Part shown: positions 30,469 through 39,962 of the stretch, piece after piece | Position numbering within the stretch: the stretch's first letter is position 1 | Layout of the letters: every line of letters starts with the position of its first letter | Assembly (NCBI RefSeq): GCF_945901735.1 | Contig: NZ_CAMDLM010000003.1 | Span: forward strand, 62,001 to 126,000 | Length of the DNA: 64,000 nucleotides | From: Limnohabitans sp. Rim8 | Lineage (GTDB): Bacteria; Pseudomonadota; Gammaproteobacteria; Burkholderiales; Burkholderiaceae_C | Direction of reading: 5' to 3' | Notes under the pieces: model-generated | What the model saw: the letters and a program-made list of their open reading frames with translations, nothing else | The model's database searches: none | What the model was told of the DNA's origin: nothing | Position numbers and translations under genes: made by a program

Positions 30469-31275
30469 ATGAGTCAAATCCAAAACAACATCTGGGCCGC
30501 GCCCCGCCTGTCCATGCGCTGGTGGCCTGTGTTCCAGCGCAACTGGCTGGTCTGGAAAAAGCTCGCCATCCCCAGTCTGGTGGGCAACATCGCCGAACCC
30601 CTCATGTGGCTGGTGGCTTTTGGTTACGGCATGGGCGCGCTCATCGGGCAGGTCGAGATGGGCGGCGAAAAAGTGCCCTACATCCTGTTTCTGGCCAGCG
30701 GCAGCATCTGCATGAGCGCCATGAACGCCGCCACGTTTGAGGCCTTGTATTCGGCGTTCTCGCGCATGCACGTACAAAAAACCTGGGACGGCATCATGAA
30801 CGCCCCGGTGCGGTTGGACGACGTGGTGTTGGCTGAAATGCTCTGGGCCGCATTCAAGGCGCTGTTCAGCGTTACGGCCATTCTGTTGGTGATGCTGGTG
30901 CTGGACATCAGCCACAGCTGGAAGCTGCTGGTCGCTTGGCCTGTGCTGCTGGGCGTGGGCATCACCTTCAGCTGCATGGCGCTCATCTTCAACGCGTTGG
31001 CCAAGGGATACGACTTTTTTACCTACTACTTCACCCTGTTCCTCACGCCCATGATGTTCCTCTCGGGCATCTTTTTCCCGCGTGAGCAACTGCCCGCCTT
31101 TGTGCGCGTGATCGCCGACTGGCTGCCGCTGTCGGTGGCGGTGGATTTGGTGCGCCCGATGTTCTTGGACCGCTGGCCCGACGAGCCCGTGCGCCTGGTG
31201 TTGGTGCTGGCGGGATTTGCGGGGGTGTCGTTTTGGATTGCGTTGGCCTTGACGCGCAAGCGTTTTCGCAGTTGA
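30469..31275 (+). CDS. NodJ-type ABC-2 transporter permease
   Basis: Six-TM ABC-2 permease immediately downstream of the NodI-type ATPase. Confidence 0.9.
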   Translation: MSQIQNNIWAAPRLSMRWWPVFQRNWLVWKKLAIPSLVGNIAEPLMWLVAFGYGMGALIGQVEMGGEKVPYILFLASGSICMSAMNAATFEALYSAFSRMHVQKTWDGIMNAPVRLDDVVLAEMLWAAFKALFSVTAILLVMLVLDISHSWKLLVAWPVLLGVGITFSCMALIFNALAKGYDFFTYYFTLFLTPMMFLSGIFFPREQLPAFVRVIADWLPLSVAVDLVRPMFLDRWPDEPVRLVLVLAGFAGVSFWIALALTRKRFRS

Positions 31276-31561
31276 CGCTTGGCCGGCAGAGATGACAAAA
31301 ACACTGGAAAAATGTGGACCGTGTTGCATGAGCGACAAGGGATCGCTGTTTCCGAAAAGAGCTTCTGAAAAATGGGAATTTAATTTTTTTCAAAAAATGG
31401 GGGAATTTTTTTCAGGTTTGAGTTTTGTTTTTCCGTGAGAAATGCGGGTTATCACCAGTATTTTTGAGTTTTTGATGACATAAATTAGCATTTGATAATT
31501 CTTTTGTAATAGTTTTATCAAACGACGACAAGCCATCAACTTAACAGATCAACAACGGGAG

Positions 31562-32845
31562 ATGACGATGAAATTGAACCGACTCAGTGCTGCTTTGCTT
31601 GCAGCCGCGCTGGCCACTGGGGTGCATGCCCAGCCTGGCAAAGACAACCTCAACACGATGAAGCAGATGAAGGTCGCCACGACCGATCTGAACATCCCCG
31701 TGGTGCCGCAAACCGGCCGCAATGCCGACGCCATTCGCAACAACCTGAAAAAAATCAAGATGCCCGATGGCTTCAAGATCGAGTTGTTTGCCGTGGTGCC
31801 CGATGCGCGCCACATGGCGATTGCCCCCTCCACCAACATGCTGTTCGTGGGCACACGCAAAACCACCGTCTGGGCGGTGACCGACCGCAACAGCGACGGC
31901 ATTGCCGACGAGGTGAAGTCGTTTGCGCCCTCGCTCAACTTCAAGGTGCCCAATGGCGTGTGCTGGACCAAGGATGGTTTCCTGGTCGTGGCCGAGCACA
32001 ACCGCGTGCTGAACTTCCCAGCCGCTGAATTCTTCTATGAAGGCCCAGATGTCGCGGTGATCGAGGTGGTGCCCCAAGGCAAACTGATCCCGACCGAGCA
32101 CGAGTCGTACAACCACGGTGCGCGCACTTGCCGCGTAGGTCCTGACGGCAAGCTTTACGTCACGCTGGGCCAACCTTTCAACGTGCAGCCGCGTGACAAG
32201 GTCGATGAATTCAACCGCCTGGGCATTGGTGGCATCGTGCGCATGGACCCCTTTGACGGCAGTGGCCGCGAGGTCTACAGCATCGGCATGCGCAACTCGG
32301 TGGGCCAAGACTTCAACCCCAAAGACGGCAGCCTGTGGTGGACCGACAACCAAACCGACGGTTTGGGCAATGAAGTGCCGCCGGGTGAGTTGAACCGCTC
32401 TACCAAAAAGGGCGAGCACTTTGGCTACCCCTACTGGAACGGCAAATTCAAAGTGGCTGGCACATCGGCCGCGCCAGATTTGAAGGACATGAAAGAGCCC
32501 GCCAACGCGGTGTTCCCTCAGGTGGAGTTTCCGGCCCACCAGGCACAGTTGGGCATGACTTTCTACACCGGCAACAAGTTCCCCGCCAAATACCGTGGTG
32601 GCATCTTTGTGGCCTCACATGGTTCGTGGAACCGCAGCCCTGCCAGCGGCGCGCTCATCAACTTCGTTTCGCTCAAAGCCGATGGCACGGCCGACAAGTC
32701 CGAGGTGTTTGCCGAAGGCTGGTTGAGCCCTGAAACCGGTACTTACATCGGTCGCCCGGTGGATGTGGCGGTCATGAAAGACGGCTCCATGCTGATCTCG
32801 GACGACTTTGTGGGTGCGATTTACCGCGTGACTTACGGCAACTGA
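31562..32845 (+). CDS. sorbosone-dehydrogenase-family (PQQ-type beta-propeller) oxidoreductase
   Basis: Signal peptide; ARHMAIAPSTNMLFVGTR, GLGNEVPPGELN, LISDDFVGAIYRVTY. Confidence 0.88.
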   Translation: MTMKLNRLSAALLAAALATGVHAQPGKDNLNTMKQMKVATTDLNIPVVPQTGRNADAIRNNLKKIKMPDGFKIELFAVVPDARHMAIAPSTNMLFVGTRKTTVWAVTDRNSDGIADEVKSFAPSLNFKVPNGVCWTKDGFLVVAEHNRVLNFPAAEFFYEGPDVAVIEVVPQGKLIPTEHESYNHGARTCRVGPDGKLYVTLGQPFNVQPRDKVDEFNRLGIGGIVRMDPFDGSGREVYSIGMRNSVGQDFNPKDGSLWWTDNQTDGLGNEVPPGELNRSTKKGEHFGYPYWNGKFKVAGTSAAPDLKDMKEPANAVFPQVEFPAHQAQLGMTFYTGNKFPAKYRGGIFVASHGSWNRSPASGALINFVSLKADGTADKSEVFAEGWLSPETGTYIGRPVDVAVMKDGSMLISDDFVGAIYRVTYGN

Positions 32846-32860
32846 TGCCTTGATCGATGA

Positions 32861-32891
32861 AGGCACCCGCGCTTTGCGGATGCCTTTTTTT
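32861..32891 (+). terminator. Rho-independent terminator/attenuator
   Basis: AGGCACCCGC-GCTTT-GCGGATGCCTTTTTTT. Confidence 0.75.
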
Positions 32892-32896
32892 CAAGG

Positions 32897-33256
32897 ATGA
32901 AAAGGTTGAACATGTTTTCAGCAAGCGCAAAAAGTTTTCAAGCCATCAGTTTGGTTTTGGCCATGAGCGCGGGGCTGGCTTGTCAGGCCCAAGCGGCAGA
33001 CGCCAAAGCCGGTCAGATCAAGGCCGGCATGTGCGTGACCTGCCATGGTGCTTTGGGTTTGTCCACCATGCCCAATGCGCCCCACCTGGCCGGTCAACCG
33101 GCCATTTACATTGAAGAGCAACTCAAGCAATACCGCAGCGGCAAACGGGCCAATGAGGTCATGGCGGTGATGGCCAAGCCCTTGACCGACAAGGAAATAG
33201 AAAATCTGGCCGCTTGGTACGCATCCATCCCCATTGAAGTGGGCCCACCTCGCTAA
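32897..33256 (+). CDS. class I c-type cytochrome
   Basis: Signal peptide; CVTCHG heme motif; distal Met region VMAVMAKPLTDKEIENLAAWYAS. Confidence 0.92.
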   Translation: MKRLNMFSASAKSFQAISLVLAMSAGLACQAQAADAKAGQIKAGMCVTCHGALGLSTMPNAPHLAGQPAIYIEEQLKQYRSGKRANEVMAVMAKPLTDKEIENLAAWYASIPIEVGPPR

Positions 33257-33422
33257 TGGCATCCAAGCGCAAATTCTCAAGCCAGCTTAGTGGAAAACGC
33301 TGTCTTTTTGGCGTCGATACAGCTCCAAGTTTCGCAGGAAAAAAATCAAAAAAGGGTGTGAGCGGGCCCAAGCCCTTGAGCCATCCGCCCTTGTTCCATG
33401 CCCGATACAACCGCCCACGATC

Positions 33423-35663
33423 ATGAACGCTGCTCCCATGACCCTTTCTCCCCCATCCAGCCAGAACCGCACCCGTCCCGTACGGCTTGCGCCTGTGGCC
33501 TGGGCCATTGTCCTGTTGTCTGCCGCTGGCGCGCAAGCGCAAGCGCAGGCGCAGGCGGTGCCTCAGCCAGCGGCCGTGGCCGATGCCGATGCCGGGGCCT
33601 TGTCGCCGGTGGTCGTCTCTGCTGAACGCACAGGGGGTGGCGTCTGGCGCGGTGCGGCGTCGGTCGATGTGGTTGACGGCGAGGAACTGCGCGAGGGCCA
33701 GGCCCAAGTCAACCTGTCCGAAAGCTTGGGTCGTGTGCCTGGCTTGGTGATTCGCAACCGGCAAAACTACGCCCAGGACTTGCAAATTTCGGTGCGAGGT
33801 TATGGGGCGCGTGCCACCTTTGGCGTGCGCGGTGTGCGTTTGTTTGTCGACGGCATCCCGGCCAGCGCCCCCGATGGCTCGGGGCAGGTGGCCAATTTCC
33901 CTTTGGGCGGTGCCGACCGCATTGAAGTGGTGCGCGGCCCGATGGCGGCGCTGTATGGTTCTTCGTCGGGGGGCGCGTTGCTGCTGTACACCGAAGAGGG
34001 GCAGCACCCGGCCCAATGGCGTACCGGGATGGTCGCGGGGTCCGATGGTTTGTGGCGGCTGTCAACGCAGGCGACGGGCAAAACAGGCGCCCCCAAAGAG
34101 CCAGGTTGGTCTTATGCGCTGGATGTGAGCCGGTTTGAAACCGACGGCACGCGGCCGCAGTCGGCGGCCGACCGGACCAATGCCAACCTGAAGCTCTCGC
34201 GCCCGCACGAGGGTGGGCGCACGGTGTTGGTGTTCAACCAGCACAGCAGTTTTGCGTTGGACCCACAGGGTTTGGAGCGCAAGGATCTGGACAGCGGCGT
34301 GTTCAAAACAGACCCCGGCGCCATCAACTTCAACACCCGTAAATCGGTGGCCCAAACCCAATTGGGCTTGGCTTTTGAGCAGGCCCTGGGGGGCGGGCAC
34401 AAGTTGGAATTGATGGGTTACGGCGGGCAGCGGCAATTGATGCAGTACCAGTCAATCCCACTCACTTCTCAAGCCGGTGCAAACAACGTGGGCAGCTCCG
34501 GTGGTGTGATCGATCTGGACCGTGATTACTGGGGCTGGAATGCCCGCTGGCGAAATGCGCGTGACTGGCAAGGCGGGCGCTTGTCGCTCAGTGCCGGTTT
34601 GGCATCTGACCACCAAAGCGATGTGCGCAAAGGTTTTGAAAATTTCACGGGTACTTCTGCCAATCCGACAGCTATTGGCGTGCAGGGCAAGCTGCGTCGC
34701 GACGAGGTCAACCGCGCCCAAACGATGGACCCGTATGTGCAAGCCGAATGGCGTACGCAAGACCTGACGCTCATGGTCGGGGTGCGCCAGACGCAAACTG
34801 AATACGAGTCCTCGGACCGATTCCTCGGCAACGGTGACGACAGTGATCGCAAGACCTTCCAGGCCACCTTGCCGGTGGTGGGCGTGCGCTGGCAGTGGAG
34901 CCCAGCTTTGCAGGCCTTTGCCAGTGTGGGCAAAGGCTACGAAATCCCGACCCTCAACGAGGTGGCTTACCGCACCGACAAGGTCTCCGGCTTCAACACC
35001 CAGCTCAATGCCGCCCGCAGCACCAGCGCCGAATTTGGCTTGCGGGGTCGTGCCGAGCGCTTGGGCTGGACCGCCACAGTCTTTGACATCCGTACAGACG
35101 ATGAGATCGTGGTGCAAAACAACTCGGGTGGCCGTGCCACCTTCCAAAATGCCGGACGCACTCAGCGCCAAGGCTTGGAGCTGTCGGGTGACTGGCGCCA
35201 TGGCCCTGTGAGTTTGGTTTCTGCGCTGACTTGGATGCAGGCCGAATACCGCGATGCATTTCTGACCTGCGCTCGCGTAGGTTGTCCAGTCGCTTTTCCA
35301 AGGGTGCCGGTGTCCGCAGGCAACCGCCTCCCCGGCTTGCCCATTCAGCAAGTGTTTGTGCAAGCCGCTTGGGACACGGGCTGGCTGGGCAGCCGCGTGG
35401 TTTTTGAGACACGCCATGCGGGCCGGGTGATGGTCAATGACCTAAACAGCGATTCGGCGGCAGGTCACACCTTGTTCAACTTGGGCGTGCACTTCAAGCA
35501 AGATCGGGGGGATTGGACGCTGCGCGAGTTCATTCGGGTGGACAACCTGACCGACCGCCGCCATGTGGGCTCGGTCATCGTCAACGATGGCAATTTCCGC
35601 TTCTTTGAACCCGGCCCGGGCCGCAAACTCTTGCTGGGGCTGGAGGCGCAGCGCAGGTTCTGA
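33423..35663 (+). CDS. pqqU: TonB-dependent receptor, YncD/PqqU-like
   Basis: INLSESL-type plug, VPGLVIRNRQNYAQDLQISVRGYGARATFGVRGVRLFVDGIPA, YQSIPL, DDEIVVQNNSGGRATFQNAGRTQRQG, VDNLTDRRHVGSVIVND; recalled similarity to E. coli YncD (PqqU). Confidence 0.82.
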   Translation: MNAAPMTLSPPSSQNRTRPVRLAPVAWAIVLLSAAGAQAQAQAQAVPQPAAVADADAGALSPVVVSAERTGGGVWRGAASVDVVDGEELREGQAQVNLSESLGRVPGLVIRNRQNYAQDLQISVRGYGARATFGVRGVRLFVDGIPASAPDGSGQVANFPLGGADRIEVVRGPMAALYGSSSGGALLLYTEEGQHPAQWRTGMVAGSDGLWRLSTQATGKTGAPKEPGWSYALDVSRFETDGTRPQSAADRTNANLKLSRPHEGGRTVLVFNQHSSFALDPQGLERKDLDSGVFKTDPGAINFNTRKSVAQTQLGLAFEQALGGGHKLELMGYGGQRQLMQYQSIPLTSQAGANNVGSSGGVIDLDRDYWGWNARWRNARDWQGGRLSLSAGLASDHQSDVRKGFENFTGTSANPTAIGVQGKLRRDEVNRAQTMDPYVQAEWRTQDLTLMVGVRQTQTEYESSDRFLGNGDDSDRKTFQATLPVVGVRWQWSPALQAFASVGKGYEIPTLNEVAYRTDKVSGFNTQLNAARSTSAEFGLRGRAERLGWTATVFDIRTDDEIVVQNNSGGRATFQNAGRTQRQGLELSGDWRHGPVSLVSALTWMQAEYRDAFLTCARVGCPVAFPRVPVSAGNRLPGLPIQQVFVQAAWDTGWLGSRVVFETRHAGRVMVNDLNSDSAAGHTLFNLGVHFKQDRGDWTLREFIRVDNLTDRRHVGSVIVNDGNFRFFEPGPGRKLLLGLEAQRRF

Positions 35664-35736
35664 GTCTGTGGTCAGGGCTGGGCCCGTTAAGATCCTCGCT
35701 TTGAGTTTCCCCACCCATTTCGAAGGATTGAAGAAC

Positions 35737-36585
35737 ATGAGCATCCAGACCGTAGGCATCATTGGCGCAGGCACCATGGGCCATGGCATCGCACAGGCCT
35801 GTGCGGTGACGGGCATTCAGGTGGTGATGGTCGATATCTCGGACGCGGCCGTGGCCAAGGGCCTGGCCAGCGTGGCCAAGAGCCTGGACCGATTGGTCAG
35901 CAAAGAAAAAATCAGCGAAGCCGACAAGGCCGCTGCGCTGGCCCGCATTCAGGGCTCCAGCAATTACGATGACCTGAAAAGTGCCCAACTGGTCATCGAA
36001 GCGGCCACCGAGAACCACGAGCTCAAGGTCAAGATCTTGAAGCAGCTCGACGGCCTGTTGGCCCCCAGCGTGATCATCGCGTCCAACACCTCGTCGATCT
36101 CGATCACCCAGTTGGCCGCCGCCACGCAGCGTGCGGACCGCTTCATCGGCATGCATTTTTTCAACCCCGTGCCCATGATGGCGCTGGTCGAAATCATCCG
36201 TGGTCTGCAGACCAGCGACGCCACCCACGACGCCGTGCACGACATGGCGCTGGCCTTGGGCAAGACGCCCATCACGGTGAAGAACGCCCCTGGCTTTGTG
36301 GTCAACCGTATTTTGGTGCCCATGATCAACGAGGCCTTCTTTGTGCTGGGCGAGGGCCTGGCAGAAGCCGAAGCCATCGACGCGGGCATGAAGCTCGGCT
36401 GCAACCAGCCGATTGGCCCGCTGGCGCTGGCCGACATGATCGGCCTGGATGTGTGCTTGGCGGTGATGGAGGTCTACCTCAAGGAATTCGGCGACAGCAA
36501 ATACCGCCCCAGCCCGCTGCTGAAAGAAATGGTGGCTGCGGGTCGTTTGGGCCGCAAGACCGGGCAGGGCGTTTACACCTACTGA
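35737..36585 (+). CDS. 3-hydroxybutyryl-CoA dehydrogenase
   Basis: VGIIGAGTMGHGIAQACA; SNTSSISITQLAAATQRADRFIGMHFFNPVPMM. Confidence 0.95.
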   Translation: MSIQTVGIIGAGTMGHGIAQACAVTGIQVVMVDISDAAVAKGLASVAKSLDRLVSKEKISEADKAAALARIQGSSNYDDLKSAQLVIEAATENHELKVKILKQLDGLLAPSVIIASNTSSISITQLAAATQRADRFIGMHFFNPVPMMALVEIIRGLQTSDATHDAVHDMALALGKTPITVKNAPGFVVNRILVPMINEAFFVLGEGLAEAEAIDAGMKLGCNQPIGPLALADMIGLDVCLAVMEVYLKEFGDSKYRPSPLLKEMVAAGRLGRKTGQGVYTY

Positions 36586-36761
36586 ACAGCCCCGCCGGCA
36601 GCGACGCGGCAGTTCGTTGGCGTCGCATGCACAGCCATGGATGTCCACGCTTGGCTCGTCATGACGCAATCCATGACGCTCGCTTTGCGCAAAGGGTGTG
36701 ATCGTGTCGGCCTGTCACCCGTGTGAAAGCCCTACCGGGCGCCGCGCTCTAGCATGCAGCC

Positions 36762-37568
36762 ATGAACACCACCGCCCACCCCGAAGGCCAGATCGACTGC
36801 ACCGTGCACGGTGCAGTCCTTCAAATTTGCATCAACCGCCCCGCCAAGCGCAACGGCTTCACGCCCAAGATGTTCCGCGAGTTGGGTGAGGCGTACACCC
36901 GGCTCGACGACGACCCTGCCCTGCGCGTGGGCGTGTTGTGTGCGGCGGGTGACCACTTCACCGCCGGGCTGGACTTGCCCACCATCGCACCGCTGATGAA
37001 GCGCGGCGAAAAGTCGGTGCCGCTGGGCCTGGTGGATCCCCTGAACCTGGGCATGGAGGGGTATCGGCGACGCGTCAAACCCATGGTGGTGGCGGTACAG
37101 GGCATCACCTACACGCTGGGCATCGAGCTGATGCTGGCGGCCGACATCGTGGTGGCGGCCGACGACTGCCGGTTCTCGCAGCTGGAGGTGCAGCGCGGCA
37201 TCATGGCCACGGGCGGTGCGACCTTGCGCATGGCCGAGCGTGCGGGCATGGGCAATGCGCTGTTGCATTTGCTCACGGCCGATGTGTTCGACAGCGCCGA
37301 AGCGCTGCGCCTGAACTTTGTGCAAAAGGTGGTGCCTGCGGCGGGCCTGCTGCCCGAGGCCATGCGCATTGCTGGGCAGATCGCCGCGCAAGCGCCGCTG
37401 GCGGTGGTGGCCACGCGGCAAAACGTGCTCAAGGCGCTGGAGCACGGCCCGCTGGTGGCCATGCACGACTTCATTCCGGTGCAAAGAACGCTGTCCAACA
37501 GCGACGATGCGGCCGAGGGTGTGCGTTCGTTTGTGGAAAAACGCGCAGCCCGTTTCACCGGGGGTTGA
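36762..37568 (+). CDS. enoyl-CoA hydratase/isomerase (crotonase) family
   Basis: ICINRPAKRNGFTPKM; GVLCAAGDHFTAGLDL; LMLAADIVVAADDCRFSQLEVQRGI. Confidence 0.92.
   Translation: MNTTAHPEGQIDCTVHGAVLQICINRPAKRNGFTPKMFRELGEAYTRLDDDPALRVGVLCAAGDHFTAGLDLPTIAPLMKRGEKSVPLGLVDPLNLGMEGYRRRVKPMVVAVQGITYTLGIELMLAADIVVAADDCRFSQLEVQRGIMATGGATLRMAERAGMGNALLHLLTADVFDSAEALRLNFVQKVVPAAGLLPEAMRIAGQIAAQAPLAVVATRQNVLKALEHGPLVAMHDFIPVQRTLSNSDDAAEGVRSFVEKRAARFTGG
36795..36818. repeat. 24-bp perfect palindrome in crotonase N-terminal coding region
   Basis: GACTGCACCGTG|CACGGTGCAGTC, zero spacer, zero mismatch. Confidence 0.95.
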
Positions 37569-37572
37569 AGTC

Positions 37573-37592
37573 GCCCGGCAGACATGCCGGGC
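37573..37592. terminator. inverted repeat after crotonase gene (possible terminator, no T-run)
   Basis: GCCCGGCA-GACA-TGCCGGGC just after the stop codon. Confidence 0.35.
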
Positions 37593-37631
37593 CAAGCTGA
37601 GCTGCCACTGGCCGTGCCCCACAATCGGCGC

Positions 37632-38651
37632 ATGACCGAACCGAACGCCTTGCACCCTTACGCTGAACTCACCCCGGACCGGGTGATGGACGCATTACAA
37701 GACTTGGGCCTGTGGCCCGACGGCCGTTTGCTGGCGCTCAGCTCGTACGAAAACCGCGTGTACCGTGCGCACCTGGACGAGCCGGTGCAAGGCAGCGCGG
37801 CGGTGGTGCTCAAGTTTTACCGGCCTGGGCGCTGGAGCCGAGAACAGATTCAAGAAGAACACGACTTTGCGGCTGAGCTGCTGGCGGCTGAAGTGCCGGT
37901 GGTGCCACCATTGGTGCTGAACGGCCAGACGCTGCACCAAAGTGCCGGGTTTGATTTTTCGGTCAGCCCCTTGCGCGGCGGCCGCACGCCCGAGCTGGAT
38001 GATTTTGAGGTGCTCGAGTGGATTGGCCGTTTTCTGGCCCGCATCCACACCGTGGGCGCGGCCCAGCCCTTTGCGCACCGCCCTACGCTCGATGTGCAGA
38101 CCTTTGCGCTCGAGCCCGCCGAGTGGCTGCAATCGCACCAGATGGTTCCGCTGGAGGTCGAGCGCGAATGGCGGGAGGCCTTCGCTGCGGCGCTGGCGTT
38201 GGTGCAAGAAAAAATGGCGGAAGGCTCAGCGGACCGCCGCCTGATTCGCCTGCACGGCGACTGCCATCCGGGCAATATTTTGTGGACACCTGCCGATCTG
38301 CCCGGTGGTGGCCCACACTTTGTGGACTTAGACGATGCCCGCATGGGCTCCGCCGTGCAAGACCTTTGGATGCTGCTGTCGGGAGACCGTGCTCAGCGCA
38401 CGCAACAACTCTCGGCCTTGCTCGATGGTTATGAACAGATACGCGACTTCGACCGGGCCGAGCTGAACCTGATTGAGCCGCTGCGCACGCTGCGGTTGAT
38501 CCATTACAGCGCCTGGCTGGCGCGGCGCTGGGAAGACCCGATTTTTCCGGTCAACTTTCCGTGGTTTGGCACACCCGATTACTGGCGCGGCCAAGTGCTG
38601 ATGCTGCAAGAGCAAATCGAGCAGATGCAGGAAGCGCCGCTGGTGGTGTGA
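37632..38651 (+). CDS. srkA: SrkA/RdoA/YihE-type stress response kinase
   Basis: LSSYENRVYRAHLDE; LHGDCHPGNILW; FVDLDDARMGSAVQDLWML. Confidence 0.93.
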   Translation: MTEPNALHPYAELTPDRVMDALQDLGLWPDGRLLALSSYENRVYRAHLDEPVQGSAAVVLKFYRPGRWSREQIQEEHDFAAELLAAEVPVVPPLVLNGQTLHQSAGFDFSVSPLRGGRTPELDDFEVLEWIGRFLARIHTVGAAQPFAHRPTLDVQTFALEPAEWLQSHQMVPLEVEREWREAFAAALALVQEKMAEGSADRRLIRLHGDCHPGNILWTPADLPGGGPHFVDLDDARMGSAVQDLWMLLSGDRAQRTQQLSALLDGYEQIRDFDRAELNLIEPLRTLRLIHYSAWLARRWEDPIFPVNFPWFGTPDYWRGQVLMLQEQIEQMQEAPLVV

Positions 38652-39907
38652 GCAAATTGACAACGCCCCGTCCCCCTACGCCATACCTGGGTTTTGCCAT
38701 CGTTGGCTGCGGCGCCGCGATCGCTCCGCTCGACTTCGCGGTCAACATGGCCTTTCCCGCCATGACCGAAGCCTTCGCCTTGGCCACCCCCGACATCCGC
38801 TGGGTGGCGCTGTGCTATGTCATCACCTACGGCAGCCTGATGTTGTTTTGCGGGGTGCTGGGGGACCGCCTGGGCCACTTGCGCGTGTTCCGCTGGGGCT
38901 TGGTGCTGTCGGCGCTGGCCTTGGTGGCCTGTGCGGCGGCACCGTCTTATGGTTGGTTGCTGGCCGGGCGGGTTTTGCAGGGCATCGGGGTGGCGCTGAC
39001 CTTGTCCTGCGCTCCGGCCTTGGCCATGGGCTTGCTGGCCGCCGGGCAACGCACGCAGGCGCTGTCGGTGTATGGCGCCATGTTTGCGGCGGCGGGTGTG
39101 CTGGCCCCTTTGCTCGGCGGCCTGAGCATGCTGCACTGGGGTTGGGCCGGGGTGTACGGTTTTCGGGCGCCGATTGTGCTGTTGGCCTGGTTGTGCACGC
39201 CTTGGTTGGTGCGTCGCCTGCGGGCGCAGACACTGAGCACGCCCAGCGCTGCCAGCCAGGCGGGCAGCGTGCGGGGGCTGTGGGGCCTATTGCGGCGCGA
39301 TGCCGATTTCGCCTGGATCAACCTGCTCAGTGTGGGGGTTCAGTTTTGCGGTTTCACGATTGCCCTTTGCTTGCCCTACGCCTTGCCAGCGGCTGGCTGG
39401 GGTGGCACGGCCAGTGGTGCCATGCTGTCCCTCTGGGCGCTGGGGGTGCTGGCCGGTTCGGGCGTGGCCCCAATGCTGCTGCGCCGCATGGATTTGCAGT
39501 CTGCGGGCCTCGCAGCGCAAGGGATCATGGCCTTGGGTTTGGCCTCGATCGGTGCGGTGCCAATGGCGCAAGCCTGGCCCTTCATGGCCTTGGCCTTGCT
39601 GCTGCAGGGTTTGGGCCTGGGGGTGTTTCAGGTGGTCTACGCCGACCAGGTCGTGGCCACTTTGCCCGACTCAGCGCGGGGCCTGTCGGGCAGCCTGACC
39701 CTGGTGACCCGCACCGTCGGCATCGTGGGTGCGGCCATGGTTTGGCTGTGGCTCATGGAACGGTTGCAAAGTCGGGCTGTGGCGCAAGGCGCTTCAAAGC
39801 CTGAAGCCATTTGGGCGAGCACCATGGGCCTGCTGCCCTGGGCTGCAGGCCTGGCTTTGGCCTTGCTGCTGTTGAGCGTGTGGCGTCGGTCAATCCGCTG
39901 GCATTGA
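38648..39907 (+). CDS. MFS transporter (probable GTG start overlapping srkA stop)
   Basis: GVLGDRLGHLRVFRWGL and multiple TM segments; GTGTGAG overlap. Confidence 0.88.
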   Translation: MSKLTTPRPPTPYLGFAIVGCGAAIAPLDFAVNMAFPAMTEAFALATPDIRWVALCYVITYGSLMLFCGVLGDRLGHLRVFRWGLVLSALALVACAAAPSYGWLLAGRVLQGIGVALTLSCAPALAMGLLAAGQRTQALSVYGAMFAAAGVLAPLLGGLSMLHWGWAGVYGFRAPIVLLAWLCTPWLVRRLRAQTLSTPSAASQAGSVRGLWGLLRRDADFAWINLLSVGVQFCGFTIALCLPYALPAAGWGGTASGAMLSLWALGVLAGSGVAPMLLRRMDLQSAGLAAQGIMALGLASIGAVPMAQAWPFMALALLLQGLGLGVFQVVYADQVVATLPDSARGLSGSLTLVTRTVGIVGAAMVWLWLMERLQSRAVAQGASKPEAIWASTMGLLPWAAGLALALLLLSVWRRSIRWH

Positions 39908-39962
39908 GCCTGCTCAGTTTGTGGCTGGGTTGCCCAGCCTGTGTCGGCGAAGCGCGAACGAT

